Positions 1 through 8,884 of a stretch of 64,000 nucleotides of DNA are shown piece after piece. The DNA comes from Pseudomonas canadensis. Lineage in GTDB: Bacteria; Pseudomonadota; Gammaproteobacteria; Pseudomonadales; Pseudomonadaceae. The notes beneath the pieces are model-generated. The model ran no database searches. It saw nothing but the letters and a program-made list of their open reading frames with translations, and had not been told where the DNA came from. Where the stretch lies: assembly GCF_000503215.1 (NCBI RefSeq), contig NZ_AYTD01000017.1, positions 702,716-766,715 of the forward strand, written 5' to 3'. The position numbers were made by a program, and so were the translations under genes. Every line of letters begins with the position of its first letter. The stretch's first letter is position 1.

Positions 1-708
1 CCAGGATACGTGTGCGCGCCGATCAACCTGGGCTCCAATACCGACCCGTACCAGCCGATCGAGCGCGAGTACAGGATTACCCGGCAAACCCTCGAAGTGC
101 TGCTGCGCTATCGACACCCGGTGACCATCATCACCAAGGGCTCGCTGATTTTGCGAGACTTGGACCTGCTCACCGAGTTGGCGCGCCAGCGATTGGTGGC
201 GGTGATGATCAGCCTCACCAGCCTGGACGATGAACTCAAGCGAATCCTGGAGCCACGCACGGCAGCACCCAAGGCGCGGTTGCGGGCGATTCGGGTGATG
301 CGTGAGGCGGGGATTCCGGTGGGCGTGTTGTGTTCGCCGATGATTCCGATGATCAACGACAGCGAATTGGAGAGCCTGCTGACCGAGGCCCATGCTGCGG
401 GCGCGCAAAGCGCGGCGTACATGATGCTGCGCTTGCCGTTGGAGGTGGCACCGCTGTTCGAGGAGTGGCTGGCGGCGCACTACCCGCAGCGCGCGGCCCA
501 TGTGATGAGCTTGGTGCGCCAGGTGCGTGGCGGTGAGGTGTATGACAGTCGCTTCGGCGTACGCATGCGCGGTGAAGGGCCGTTTGCCGACTTGCTGGCC
601 CAGCGCTTCAGCAAGGCAATCAAGCGCCTGGGGCTTAATCAGCGAGAAGGTTTCAATCTGGATTGCACTGCGTTCTGTCCACCGGGCAGGCAGATGGCTT
701 TGTTGTAG
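1..708 (+). CDS. Radical SAM protein, C-terminal part (PA0069-like)
   Basis: The reading frame is open from the first base of the window and ends with TAG at 706-708, so the gene is cut by the window edge and its start is missing. The remaining 235 residues cover the later part of a radical SAM barrel, including a stretch resembling a substrate/SAM-binding strand (VGVLCSPMIPMIND) and a conserved end CTAFCPPGRQMALL. The CxxxCxxC iron-sulfur motif expected in this family should lie upstream of base 1. It resembles the PA0069 family radical SAM proteins of Pseudomonas, which are related to spore photoproduct lyase-like enzymes; the substrate is not known to me. The family assignment is by recognition of the sequence, not by a search. 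Confidence 0.8.
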   Translation, partial: PGYVCAPINLGSNTDPYQPIEREYRITRQTLEVLLRYRHPVTIITKGSLILRDLDLLTELARQRLVAVMISLTSLDDELKRILEPRTAAPKARLRAIRVMREAGIPVGVLCSPMIPMINDSELESLLTEAHAAGAQSAAYMMLRLPLEVAPLFEEWLAAHYPQRAAHVMSLVRQVRGGEVYDSRFGVRMRGEGPFADLLAQRFSKAIKRLGLNQREGFNLDCTAFCPPGRQMALL

Positions 709-935
709 ACTTAAGAGGAGAAATGCACCCTTCCTGTAGGAATAGTCGCGTTTTGATATCACTGAGACCCGCGATCTAGAGCGGTTCATTCAGTTTGAGT
801 TAAGTTTCGGCGGTTACCTTGTTCAGCGAGTGACTGATAAGTCGGCGGCCCGGTTTTGAGACGTTTGCAACTGTTCTCCTGGCCCGGCGTCGAACTGATT
901 TGAGCACTCCCCTGCATTAATCAAGAGGATGAATC

Positions 936-1667
936 ATGAGTGACAAGGATAAACAGCCGTTGGCTGCGTCGGCTTCTGCCTCTCCGTTGGCTGAAACCGC
1001 CGATGCAGCGCTGCAGCATATCGTTGACGGCTTTTTGCATTTCCATCACGACGTCTTCCCCCAGCAGGAAGAACTCTTCAAGAAACTCGCCACGGCCCAA
1101 AGCCCGCGTGCGATGTTCATTACCTGTGCCGACTCGCGCATCGTGCCTGAGTTGATCACACAAAGTTCGCCTGGCGACCTGTTCGTGACGCGTAACGTCG
1201 GTAACGTAGTGCCGCCTTACGGCCAGATGAACGGTGGTGTGTCCACGGCTATCGAGTACGCGGTGCTGGCCCTGGGCGTGCAGCACATCATTGTCTGCGG
1301 GCACTCCGATTGCGGCGCCATGCGTGCGGTACTCAACCCCGCCAGCCTGGAGAAGATGCCAACAGTCAGGGCCTGGCTGCGGCACGCCGAGGTCGCAAGG
1401 TCCATGGTCGAGGACAACTGCGACTGTGCCAATGAAGGCGAGAGCATGAAAGTGCTGACTGAAGAAAACGTCATCGCCCAGTTGCAACACTTGCGCACCC
1501 ACCCTTCCGTGGCTTCGCGCATGGCCAATGGTCAGCTGTTTATCCATGGCTGGATCTACAACATCGAGACCAGTGAAATCCGGGCCTACGATGCGGACCA
1601 GTCAGCGTTCCGATCGCTGAGCGGCGACGGGCCGATTCCTTCCGCGACGCCTAAAGCGCGCTTCTAA
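936..1667 (+). CDS. Beta-class carbonic anhydrase
   Basis: Predicted to interconvert CO2 and bicarbonate in the cytoplasm. The 243-residue protein carries the beta-class zinc ligands: CADSR with Cys64, and HSDCGA with His123 and Cys126; Asp66 and Arg68 form the usual catalytic dyad. The length is normal for the family. The start ATG at 936 is preceded by AAGAGGATGAATC, which contains a Shine-Dalgarno-like AGAGGA. The gene lies 85 bases upstream of a SulP-type anion transporter in the same direction, the same pairing as PA0102-PA0103 in P. aeruginosa, where PA0102 is a characterised carbonic anhydrase. The pairing suggests (inference) that hydration of CO2 is coupled to bicarbonate movement. 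Confidence 0.95.
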   Translation: MSDKDKQPLAASASASPLAETADAALQHIVDGFLHFHHDVFPQQEELFKKLATAQSPRAMFITCADSRIVPELITQSSPGDLFVTRNVGNVVPPYGQMNGGVSTAIEYAVLALGVQHIIVCGHSDCGAMRAVLNPASLEKMPTVRAWLRHAEVARSMVEDNCDCANEGESMKVLTEENVIAQLQHLRTHPSVASRMANGQLFIHGWIYNIETSEIRAYDADQSAFRSLSGDGPIPSATPKARF

Positions 1668-1752
1668 AACACTTCCCTGCCGGGTAAAGCGGTGGCTGCC
1701 ATGGACGCAGCCAGGCTTTGCCGCGCCCGGCGAATGCCTCGGGAGAGTCATC

Positions 1753-3294
1753 ATGCGTGCTGCTCAATTGAAAGCTGTACTGCCACGGGAGCTGCTGGCT
1801 TCCGTGGTTGTGTTTCTGGTCGCCCTGCCCCTGTGCATGGGGATCGCGATTGCCTCCGGCATGCCCCCGGCTAAAGGCCTGATCACCGGGATTATCGGTG
1901 GCCTGGTGGTGGGTTGGCTGGCGGGATCGCCGCTGCAGGTCAGTGGCCCGGCGGCGGGCCTGGCGGTGTTGGTGTTCGAATTGGTGCGCCAGCACGGCAT
2001 GCTGATGCTCGGGCCGATCCTGTTGCTGGCGGGCTTTCTGCAACTGGTGGCCGGGCGTTTGCGCCTGGGTTGCTGGTTCCGCGTCACAGCGCCGGCGGTG
2101 GTGTACGGCATGCTGGCGGGGATTGGCGTGTTGATTGTGCTATCCCAGATTCACGTGATGCTCGACGGCGCGCCCAAGCCTTCCGGGCTGGATAACCTGG
2201 CGGGGTTCCCGGCGGCGTTGGCCGAGGCGATCCCAGCCCTGGGCGGCGGCCTGGGGTGGCAGGCGGGATTGCTCGGCTTGTCGACGATGCTGGTGATGTA
2301 CGCCTGGGACAAATTACGCCCGCAACGCCTGCGCTTTGTGCCGGGGGCCTTATTGGGTGTGGGCCTGACTACTGTGGTCAGCCTGGTGCTGGCGCTGCAG
2401 GTCAAGCGCGTGGAAGTCCCGGAAAACCTCGCGGATGCCATTGACTGGCTGCGTCCCAGCGACCTGCTCAACCTCGCCGACCCTCAACTGCTGATCGCCG
2501 CCTTTGCCGTAGCGTTCATTGCGAGCGCCGAAACCCTGCTTTCCGCTGCGGCGGTCGACCGCATGCACAGTGGTCAGCGTTCTGATTTTGACAAGGAATT
2601 ATCTGCCCAAGGTGTAGGCAACATGCTCTGTGGTCTGGTCGGTGCCTTGCCGATGACCGGTGTGATTGTGCGCAGCTCGGCTAACGTGCAAGCCGGTGCG
2701 ACCACCCGTCTTTCGGCGATGTTCCACGGCCTGTGGCTGCTGGCGTTCGTGCTGTTGCTGTCGAGTGTGCTGCAAAGCATTCCGGTGGCGAGCCTGGCGG
2801 GTGTGTTGGTGTACACCGGGATCAAGTTGGTGGACATCAAGGCGTTCAAGGCACTGGGACGTTATGGGCGGATGCCGATGTTTACCTACGCGGCCACGGC
2901 GTTGGCGATCATCTTTACCGACCTGCTGACCGGTGTGCTGGTGGGCTTCGGGTTGACGTTGGTCAAGCTGGCGTTCAAGGCGTCACGCCTGAAAGTGAGC
3001 TTGATCGATTTGCCCCAGGAAGGAGAGATGGAGTTGCGTCTGACAGGCGCGGCCACCTTCTTGAAGGTGCCGGCGCTGACCCAGGTGCTGTCGACGGTGC
3101 CTGCGGGGACCACCGTGCATGTGCCGTTGAGCAACTTGAGTTACATCGACCATTCCTGCCTGGAATTGCTGGAGGAATGGGGGCGAGCCAATGCGGCCAA
3201 GGGCTCGACGCTGGTGATCGAGGCGCGTGGGTTGAAGCGAAGGCTGGAAGGTCGGGTCAGGATGACGACGGGGATAGGTTCCGCGCCAGCTTAA
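1753..3294 (+). CDS. SulP family anion (probable bicarbonate) transporter
   Basis: A 513-residue inner-membrane protein of the SulP/SLC26 family. The N-terminal part holds many hydrophobic spans (for example residues 12-35, 43-60, 70-95, 110-130), and the C-terminal 90 residues form a STAS-like domain (ATFLKVPALTQVL then SYIDHSCLELLEEW). Members transport sulfate, bicarbonate or dicarboxylates. The position directly behind a beta-carbonic anhydrase, a frequent pairing in proteobacteria, favours bicarbonate, but the substrate cannot be read from the sequence. RBS-like GGGAGAG lies before the ATG at 1753. The gene ends just before a 13-bp perfect hairpin (3309-3338) at a convergent junction. 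Confidence 0.9.
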   Translation: MRAAQLKAVLPRELLASVVVFLVALPLCMGIAIASGMPPAKGLITGIIGGLVVGWLAGSPLQVSGPAAGLAVLVFELVRQHGMLMLGPILLLAGFLQLVAGRLRLGCWFRVTAPAVVYGMLAGIGVLIVLSQIHVMLDGAPKPSGLDNLAGFPAALAEAIPALGGGLGWQAGLLGLSTMLVMYAWDKLRPQRLRFVPGALLGVGLTTVVSLVLALQVKRVEVPENLADAIDWLRPSDLLNLADPQLLIAAFAVAFIASAETLLSAAAVDRMHSGQRSDFDKELSAQGVGNMLCGLVGALPMTGVIVRSSANVQAGATTRLSAMFHGLWLLAFVLLLSSVLQSIPVASLAGVLVYTGIKLVDIKAFKALGRYGRMPMFTYAATALAIIFTDLLTGVLVGFGLTLVKLAFKASRLKVSLIDLPQEGEMELRLTGAATFLKVPALTQVLSTVPAGTTVHVPLSNLSYIDHSCLELLEEWGRANAAKGSTLVIEARGLKRRLEGRVRMTTGIGSAPA

Positions 3295-3308
3295 CCACAA
3301 AGCAACCC

Positions 3309-3338
3309 TGTGGGAGCCGGGCAAACCCGGCTCCCACA
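3309..3338. repeat. REP-like palindrome / bidirectional hairpin
   Basis: Perfect 13-bp inverted repeat TGTGGGAGCCGGG - caaa - CCCGGCTCCCACA between the convergent SulP and PA0104-like genes. The sequence is a hybrid of the two REP types elsewhere in this window (GTGGGAGC... and GTAGGAGCCGG...). It could stall or end transcription from both sides, although no long T-run follows. Confidence 0.75.
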
Positions 3339-3362
3339 TTTGATCGTTTGCGACCCAGGAAA

Positions 3363-4010
3363 TTAAGCCGGCTGATCCAACGCCAGCTCAACCCCCAGCT
3401 GCCGCGACAGGCACGGCCAGCGCTTCCACGCCGCTTCCGTATTCGGGCTCTTGAGTGTCTCGCGATAAGCCTCCACCGACTCCAGCGCAAAGCTGTCTTC
3501 ATTGAGCATTTCATCCACCGCGTGATGCACGGCTTCATCCAGTTGGTTGGCGAAGGTCTCGCCGATCAGTTGGTGGGCGATGACATTGGCCACGGTAGTG
3601 TCGGCCGGAATCAAAGGCTGGCCAAAGTGCTTGATGTACAGATCGTTCACCTCTTCAACCAACCGATGAGCCAGGTAAGCCTCGTCCAGCAGGCTGTCGA
3701 GCCCTTCATGGCCAGCCAGGATCGCGGGTGGCTGCAGGAAGAAATGCTCGGCAATCTTCAGCACCGGCTTGATCTGGCTTTCGATACCGGCTTCGCGGGC
3801 CACGTCGTTGGCGGCGTCCAGCAAATCCGGGACGAGGTCGATGTAGGCGCTGACAAAGCGGGTCATGACAATGTTGCGATCACCGTCAGCCAGGGAGATG
3901 GCCGAATGCAGGTGCGGCAATTGTTTTTCCAGTTGCTGGGCAAGCTGGCCCGTGGTGGCTTCGTGTTGATGGGCACGGGAAATCTGCTCGCGCAATGCGG
4001 CGGTGTTCAT
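3363..4010 (-). CDS. Conserved hypothetical protein (PA0104-like)
   Basis: A 215-residue soluble, mostly helical, acidic protein with no signal peptide or membrane span. I chose the ATG at 4010 because TGGAGCC lies just before it; the longer open frame up to 4085 has no ribosome site and runs into the divergent intergenic region. It sits between the SulP transporter and the cytochrome oxidase operon exactly as PA0104 does in P. aeruginosa, and is divergent from coxB. I do not recognise a domain with known function. A possible link to respiration or bicarbonate rests only on position. Confidence 0.75.
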   Translation of the reverse strand: MNTAALREQISRAHQHEATTGQLAQQLEKQLPHLHSAISLADGDRNIVMTRFVSAYIDLVPDLLDAANDVAREAGIESQIKPVLKIAEHFFLQPPAILAGHEGLDSLLDEAYLAHRLVEEVNDLYIKHFGQPLIPADTTVANVIAHQLIGETFANQLDEAVHHAVDEMLNEDSFALESVEAYRETLKSPNTEAAWKRWPCLSRQLGVELALDQPA

Positions 4011-4377
4011 GAAGGCTCCAGTGATGCAGGCGTAGGAAAAGGGAGAGGATAAGGTAGCTCGTTTATACGAGCGTCTAAGACGCATTTGTCATAATTATTT
4101 CATGGTTATGCGCCCGCGTTATATCGAATTGCCATCGTTCGTCGGATAAACGATTCCGCACCCGGTTTTATTAGCCCAGACGCATCATTTCTACTCATTT
4201 GCCCCCACACATTGCGGGGTTGCAGAGCCTGTCTATACTCGGATTTGTACGCGATTAGCTGATGACGCCAGACTGCATAAGCAGGCAAGGCCAGGCGGTT
4301 GTAAGCAGTATGGAAGCCGCTCCCTTCGACGCAGGTGCAAACCGGCGGGATAACAAGAACGATAAGGGGAACCCGCA
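4011..4377. other. Divergent intergenic region upstream of coxB
   Basis: This 367-base gap holds the regulatory region of the cox operon and of the divergent PA0104-like gene. The only element I can support is a sigma70-like promoter facing coxB (4212-4239). A short GC palindrome (CCCC-acacattg-CGGGG) overlaps its -35 end. No small ORF with a ribosome site was found. Confidence 0.5.
4212..4239 (+). promoter_or_regulatory. Candidate sigma70 promoter of the cox operon
   Basis: TTGCGG at 4212-4217 and TATACT at 4234-4239 are separated by 16 bases. This is the best-matching hexamer pair facing coxB and would give a leader of about 130 bases before the ATG at 4378. Not tested; other sigma factors could also act here. 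Confidence 0.4.
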
Positions 4378-5505
4378 ATGATGCGACATCCACACGTTTG
4401 GATGGGCCTCCTGTTGTGGTCGGTATTCGGTCAGGCACATGCCGCCTGGACAACGAATATGGCGCCAGGGGCGACAGAAGTCAGTCACGCTGTGTTCGAC
4501 CTGCACATGACCATATTCTGGATCTGTGTGGTGATCGGCATCATCGTGTTTGGCGCGATGTTCTGGTCGATGATCGTTCATCGCCGGTCCACGGGCCAGG
4601 TCGCGGCCAAGTTCCACGAGAGCACCACCGTGGAAATCCTCTGGACGGTCGTGCCCTTGCTGATCCTGATCGCGATGGCCATTCCGGCCACCAAGACCCT
4701 GATCAATATCTACGACAGCAGTGAGTCGGATATCGATATCCAGGTCACCGGCTATCAGTGGAAGTGGCATTACAAATACCTGGGCCAGGACGTGGAGTTC
4801 TTCAGCAACCTGGCCACGCCCGCCGAGCAGATCCATAACCAGGCCACCAAGGGCGAACATTACCTGCTGGAAGTCGACCAGCCGCTGGTGCTGCCGGTGG
4901 GCGCCAAGGTGCGTTTTCTGGTGACGGCCGCCGACGTGATCCACTCCTGGTGGGTGCCGGCCTTTGCGGTCAAGCGCGACGCCATTCCCGGCTTCGTCAA
5001 CGAGGCCTGGACCCGCGTTGAGAAACCCGGCATCTACCGTGGCCAGTGCGCCGAACTGTGCGGCAAGGACCACGGCTTCATGCCCATCGTGGTCGAGGTC
5101 AAGTCCAAGGCCGACTACGAGACATGGCTGGGCGAGCGCAAGGCAGAGGCCGCCAAGCTCAAGGAGCTGACCTCCAAAGAGTGGACGCTGGAAGAGCTGG
5201 TGGCACGTGGCGACAAGGTCTACCACACCACCTGCGTGGCCTGTCACCAGGCCGAAGGCCAGGGCTTACCGCCGATGTTCCCGGCGCTCAAGGGCTCGAA
5301 GATCGCCACCGGCCCTGCGGCTGACCACCTGAGCATTGTTTACCACGGCAAGCCCGGCACCGCGATGGCGGCCTTCGGTAAGCAACTCTCGGAAGTGGAC
5401 ATCGCCGCCGTAGTGACCTACGAGCGCAATGCCTGGGGCAACAACAAAGGCGACATGGTCACGCCTAAAGACGTGCTGGCCATCAAGCAGGCGGAAAGCA
5501 AATGA
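4378..5505 (+). CDS. coxB: Cytochrome c oxidase subunit II with fused cytochrome c domain
   Basis: Electron-entry subunit of an aa3/caa3-type terminal oxidase in the cytoplasmic membrane. The 375-residue protein has a signal-like N-terminus, two membrane helices (about residues 38-65 and 80-105), then a periplasmic cupredoxin domain with the CuA motif: Cys224, Cys228, His232 and Met235 (CAELCGKDHGFM). After a linker follows a cytochrome c domain with CVACH at residues 286-290, so heme c is covalently bound to the subunit itself. RBS AAGGGGAA precedes the ATG. It is first in the operon, followed by coxA after a 58-base gap. The arrangement matches PA0105 in P. aeruginosa, whose aa3 oxidase is favoured under starvation. 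Confidence 0.97.
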   Translation: MMRHPHVWMGLLLWSVFGQAHAAWTTNMAPGATEVSHAVFDLHMTIFWICVVIGIIVFGAMFWSMIVHRRSTGQVAAKFHESTTVEILWTVVPLLILIAMAIPATKTLINIYDSSESDIDIQVTGYQWKWHYKYLGQDVEFFSNLATPAEQIHNQATKGEHYLLEVDQPLVLPVGAKVRFLVTAADVIHSWWVPAFAVKRDAIPGFVNEAWTRVEKPGIYRGQCAELCGKDHGFMPIVVEVKSKADYETWLGERKAEAAKLKELTSKEWTLEELVARGDKVYHTTCVACHQAEGQGLPPMFPALKGSKIATGPAADHLSIVYHGKPGTAMAAFGKQLSEVDIAAVVTYERNAWGNNKGDMVTPKDVLAIKQAESK

Positions 5506-5563
5506 CCTCTCTCAAGGCGTTTACCTCGACCCGCCCCGCCCACCCGCTTGCAGGAGAACGGCC

Positions 5564-7150
5564 ATGAGCGCTGTGATCGATGACCATGGTCACGCCGACC
5601 ATGCCCACGGCCCCGCCAAGGGGTTGATGCGCTGGGTGCTGACCACCAACCACAAAGACATCGGCACCATGTACCTGTGGTTCGCCTTTGCCATGTTCCT
5701 GCTCGGCGGCTCGTTTGCCATGGTCATCCGCGCCGAGTTGTTCCAGCCCGGCCTGCAGATTGTGCAGCCGGCCTTCTTTAACCAGATGACCACCATGCAC
5801 GGGTTGATCATGGTGTTCGGCGCGGTGATGCCGGCGTTCGTCGGCCTGGCCAACTGGATGATCCCGCTGATGATCGGCGCGCCCGACATGGCCCTGCCGC
5901 GCATGAACAACTTCAGCTTCTGGCTGTTGCCGGCAGCGTTCCTGCTGCTGGTCTCGACGCTGTTCACGCCCGGTGGCGGGCCGAACTTCGGCTGGACCTT
6001 CTACGCGCCGCTATCCACCACCTATGCCCCGGAAAGCGTGACGTTCTTCATCTTCGCGATCCATCTGATGGGCATCAGTTCGATCATGGGTGCGATCAAC
6101 GTGGTCGCCACCATTCTCAACCTGCGTGCGCCGGGCATGACCTTGATGAAAATGCCGCTGTTCGTCTGGACGTGGCTGATCACCGCGTTCCTGCTGATCG
6201 CGGTGATGCCGGTGCTGGCGGGTTGCGTGACCATGATGCTGATGGACATCCACTTCGGCACCAGCTTCTTCAGTGCGGCTGGCGGTGGTGACCCGGTGCT
6301 GTTCCAGCACGTGTTCTGGTTCTTCGGCCATCCTGAGGTGTACATCATGATCCTGCCGGCCTTCGGCGCCGTCAGCTCGATCATCCCGACCTTCTCGCGC
6401 AAACCGCTGTTCGGCTACACCTCGATGGTCTACGCCACGGCGAGCATCGCGTTTTTGTCGTTCATCGTGTGGGCGCACCACATGTTCGTGGTGGGCATCC
6501 CGCTGGTGGGCGAGTTGTTCTTCATGTACGCGACGCTGCTGATCGCCGTGCCCACGGGGGTGAAGGTGTTCAACTGGGTCAGCACCATGTGGCAGGGCTC
6601 GCTGACCTTCGAGACGCCGATGCTGTTTGCCGTAGCCTTTGTGATTCTGTTCACCATCGGCGGCTTTTCCGGGCTGATGCTGGCGATAGCCCCGGCGGAC
6701 TTCCAGTACCACGACACCTATTTCGTAGTGGCGCATTTCCATTACGTACTGGTGCCTGGCGCGATCTTCGGCATCTTCGCCTCGGCCTACTACTGGCTGC
6801 CGAAATGGACCGGCCACATGTACGACGAAACCCTGGGCAAGCTGCACTTTTGGCTGTCTTTCGTGGGCATGAACATGGCGTTCTTCCCCATGCACTTCGT
6901 CGGGCTGGCGGGCATGCCGCGGCGGGTGCCGGACTACAACTTGCAGTTCGCAGATTTCAACATGGTCTCGTCGATTGGTGCGTTCATGTTCGGCGCCACG
7001 CAGATCTTCTTCCTGTTCATTGTGATCAAGTGCATCCGTGGCGGTGCGCCCGCACCGGCCAAGCCGTGGGATGGCGCCGAAGGCCTGGAGTGGAGCGTCC
7101 CCTCGCCTGCGCCGTACCACACCTTCACCACCCCGCCGGAGGTCAAGTGA
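5564..7150 (+). CDS. coxA: Cytochrome c oxidase subunit I
   Basis: Catalytic, proton-pumping subunit of the aa3-type oxidase, carrying heme a and the heme a3-CuB centre. The 528-residue protein has about 12 membrane helices. Visible family motifs include WFFGHPEVYI (CuB histidine and the cross-linked Tyr), HHMF (two further CuB ligands) and HFHYVL (the heme ligands). I chose the ATG at 5564, preceded by CAGGAGAACGGCC; the frame is open further upstream to 5429, but that part overlaps coxB and is not conserved-looking. The histidine-rich start (HGHADHAHG) is common in Pseudomonas homologues. Confidence 0.97.
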   Translation: MSAVIDDHGHADHAHGPAKGLMRWVLTTNHKDIGTMYLWFAFAMFLLGGSFAMVIRAELFQPGLQIVQPAFFNQMTTMHGLIMVFGAVMPAFVGLANWMIPLMIGAPDMALPRMNNFSFWLLPAAFLLLVSTLFTPGGGPNFGWTFYAPLSTTYAPESVTFFIFAIHLMGISSIMGAINVVATILNLRAPGMTLMKMPLFVWTWLITAFLLIAVMPVLAGCVTMMLMDIHFGTSFFSAAGGGDPVLFQHVFWFFGHPEVYIMILPAFGAVSSIIPTFSRKPLFGYTSMVYATASIAFLSFIVWAHHMFVVGIPLVGELFFMYATLLIAVPTGVKVFNWVSTMWQGSLTFETPMLFAVAFVILFTIGGFSGLMLAIAPADFQYHDTYFVVAHFHYVLVPGAIFGIFASAYYWLPKWTGHMYDETLGKLHFWLSFVGMNMAFFPMHFVGLAGMPRRVPDYNLQFADFNMVSSIGAFMFGATQIFFLFIVIKCIRGGAPAPAKPWDGAEGLEWSVPSPAPYHTFTTPPEVK

Positions 7151-7171
7151 ACAGGATGACGGGAGGCTGCC

Positions 7172-7723
7172 ATGGCTGACTCCGTGCCCACGAAGCGCCT
7201 GGTCACCCGCCTGCTGATCCTGGTGGTGGCGATGTTCGCCTTCGGCTTTGCGTTGGTGCCGATCTACGACGTGATGTGCAAGGCGTTCGGCATCAACGGA
7301 AAGACGGCTGGGCAGTACGAGGGCGAGCAGATCGTCGACCCAACGCGCCAGGTGCGGGTGCAGTTTTTGTCCACCAACGCCATCGACATGGTCTGGGATT
7401 TTTACGCCAAGGCTGACGAAGTGGTGGTCAATCCGGGTGCGGTGACCGAGATGCTGTTCGTGGCCCACAACCCCACCGACAAGCCGATGACTGCCCAGGC
7501 CGTGCCCAGTATTTCCCCGGCCGAAGCGGCGATGTACTTCCACAAGACCGAGTGCTTTTGCTTTACCCAGCAAGTGCTGCAACCGGGCCAGCGCATCGAG
7601 ATGCCGGTGCGTTTCATTGTCGACCGCGACATGCCTAAGGATGTGAAGCATCTGACCCTGGCGTACACGCTGTTTGATATTACTGCGCGCCAACCGCCGG
7701 TGGCTGCCCACAGCGGCGGCTAG
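7172..7723 (+). CDS. ctaG: Cytochrome c oxidase assembly protein CtaG/Cox11
   Basis: Copper chaperone that delivers CuB to subunit I. The 183-residue protein has one N-terminal membrane helix (about residues 10-31) and a periplasmic immunoglobulin-like domain with the copper-binding CFCF motif (Cys128, Cys130). The length matches the family. A GGGAGG ribosome site lies 6 bases before the ATG, which is 21 bases after coxA, so co-translation in the same operon is likely. Confidence 0.95.
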   Translation: MADSVPTKRLVTRLLILVVAMFAFGFALVPIYDVMCKAFGINGKTAGQYEGEQIVDPTRQVRVQFLSTNAIDMVWDFYAKADEVVVNPGAVTEMLFVAHNPTDKPMTAQAVPSISPAEAAMYFHKTECFCFTQQVLQPGQRIEMPVRFIVDRDMPKDVKHLTLAYTLFDITARQPPVAAHSGG

Positions 7724-7758
7724 CTACTGTTTGCCCCCTCAATCAGGAGAGCGAATAC

Positions 7759-8646
7759 ATGTCGTCTCATGATACGTACTACGTACCAGCGCAAAGCAAA
7801 TGGCCAATAATTGCTACGTTTGGCCTGTTGATCACGGTGTACGGGCTGGGCCTGTGGTTCAACGACCTCAAGGCCGCGCGGGCGGAATCCCACGGTCCGT
7901 GGATCTTTTTCGTCGGCGGGCTGTTATTGGCCTACATGCTGTTCGGCTGGTTCGGCGCGGTGATCAAGGAAAGCCGCGCCGGTTTGTACAGTTCGCAGAT
8001 GGATCGCTCTTTCCGCTGGGGCATGACCTGGTTCATCTTTTCCGAAGTGATGTTCTTTATCGCCTTCTTCGGTGCGCTGTTTTATGTGCGGCACATGTCG
8101 GCGCCCTGGCTGGCGGGTGAAGGCTCAAAGGGCATTGCGCACATGCTGTGGCCGAACTTTGAGTTTGCCTGGCCGTTGCTGAACAACCCCGACCCGAAAA
8201 TGTACCCGGCACCGGAAGGCACCATCAGCCCGTGGGGCCTGCCGCTGGTGAACACCATTCTGCTGGTGAGTTCCAGCGTGACCATCACCATCGCCCACCA
8301 CGCGCTGCGCAAAGGTCATCGCGGCGCGCTGAAACTCTGGTTGGCGATCACCGTGCTGCTCGGCCTGGCGTTCCTGGGGTTTCAGGCCGAGGAATACATC
8401 CACGCTTATAAAGAGCTGGGCCTGACATTGGGCTCGGGGGTGTATGGCGCGACGTTCTTCATGCTCACCGGTTTCCACGGTGCCCACGTCACCATCGGCA
8501 CGATCATTCTGTTCGTGATGCTGATGCGCATCCTAAAGGGGCACTTCAATGCCGAGCACCAGTTCGGTTTCGAGGCGGCCAGTTGGTATTGGCACTTTGT
8601 GGATGTGGTGTGGATCGGGCTGTTTTTCTTCGTCTATGTGCTGTGA
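7759..8646 (+). CDS. coxC: Cytochrome c oxidase subunit III
   Basis: Third core subunit of the aa3-type oxidase, a 295-residue integral membrane protein with about seven helices. Family hallmarks include the GFQAEEY segment and FMLTGFHGAHVTIG, followed by WYWHFVDVVWIGLFFFVYVL at the C-terminus. RBS AGGAGA precedes the ATG at 7759. Only 6 bases separate its stop from the stop of the convergent DUF2909-type gene, so the forward operon either ends here or reads through into SURF1 at 8885. Confidence 0.96.
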   Translation: MSSHDTYYVPAQSKWPIIATFGLLITVYGLGLWFNDLKAARAESHGPWIFFVGGLLLAYMLFGWFGAVIKESRAGLYSSQMDRSFRWGMTWFIFSEVMFFIAFFGALFYVRHMSAPWLAGEGSKGIAHMLWPNFEFAWPLLNNPDPKMYPAPEGTISPWGLPLVNTILLVSSSVTITIAHHALRKGHRGALKLWLAITVLLGLAFLGFQAEEYIHAYKELGLTLGSGVYGATFFMLTGFHGAHVTIGTIILFVMLMRILKGHFNAEHQFGFEAASWYWHFVDVVWIGLFFFVYVL

Positions 8647-8652
8647 GAAGCC

Positions 8653-8856
8653 TTACCACGGTGCGTGAGACACCAGCTGGCCGCTGAAAAAGCCCCAGGC
8701 GATCAGCGCCACGGTGATCACGGCCAGTACGACACGCACGGTCAAGGCAGTGACGAGGCGATTGGAGTTGCCCTCGTCCTTGACCAGAAAGAACAAGCCA
8801 CTGAACAGGCTCACAACGGTCGCGATCAGCATCAGGGCAATAGCGGCTTTGAGCAT
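8653..8856 (-). CDS. DUF2909-type twin-helix membrane protein
   Basis: A 67-residue protein made almost wholly of two membrane helices (about residues 2-22 and 38-59), matching the short DUF2909 proteins found inside cox clusters (PA0109 position). I chose ATG 8856 because TTGGAG lies 9 bases upstream; the longer frame to 8910 lacks a site and would overlap SURF1. It is the only gene of the cluster on the opposite strand, convergent with coxC and divergent from SURF1 with 28 bases between start codons. A role in oxidase assembly is inferred from position only. Confidence 0.8.
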   Translation of the reverse strand: MLKAAIALMLIATVVSLFSGLFFLVKDEGNSNRLVTALTVRVVLAVITVALIAWGFFSGQLVSHAPW

Positions 8857-8884
8857 GGTCTGGCTCCAACGGGATGGGCGGGCA

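Noticed and set aside
722..778. 18-codon frame after AAGAGGAGAAATG downstream of the radical SAM gene
   Set aside because: The ribosome-like AGGAG is only two bases from the ATG, too close to work, and the peptide has no features.
6011..7711. 566-codon minus-strand frame opposite coxA and ctaG
   Set aside because: His/Arg/Asp-rich composition typical of GC-rich antisense frames; both sense genes are clear.
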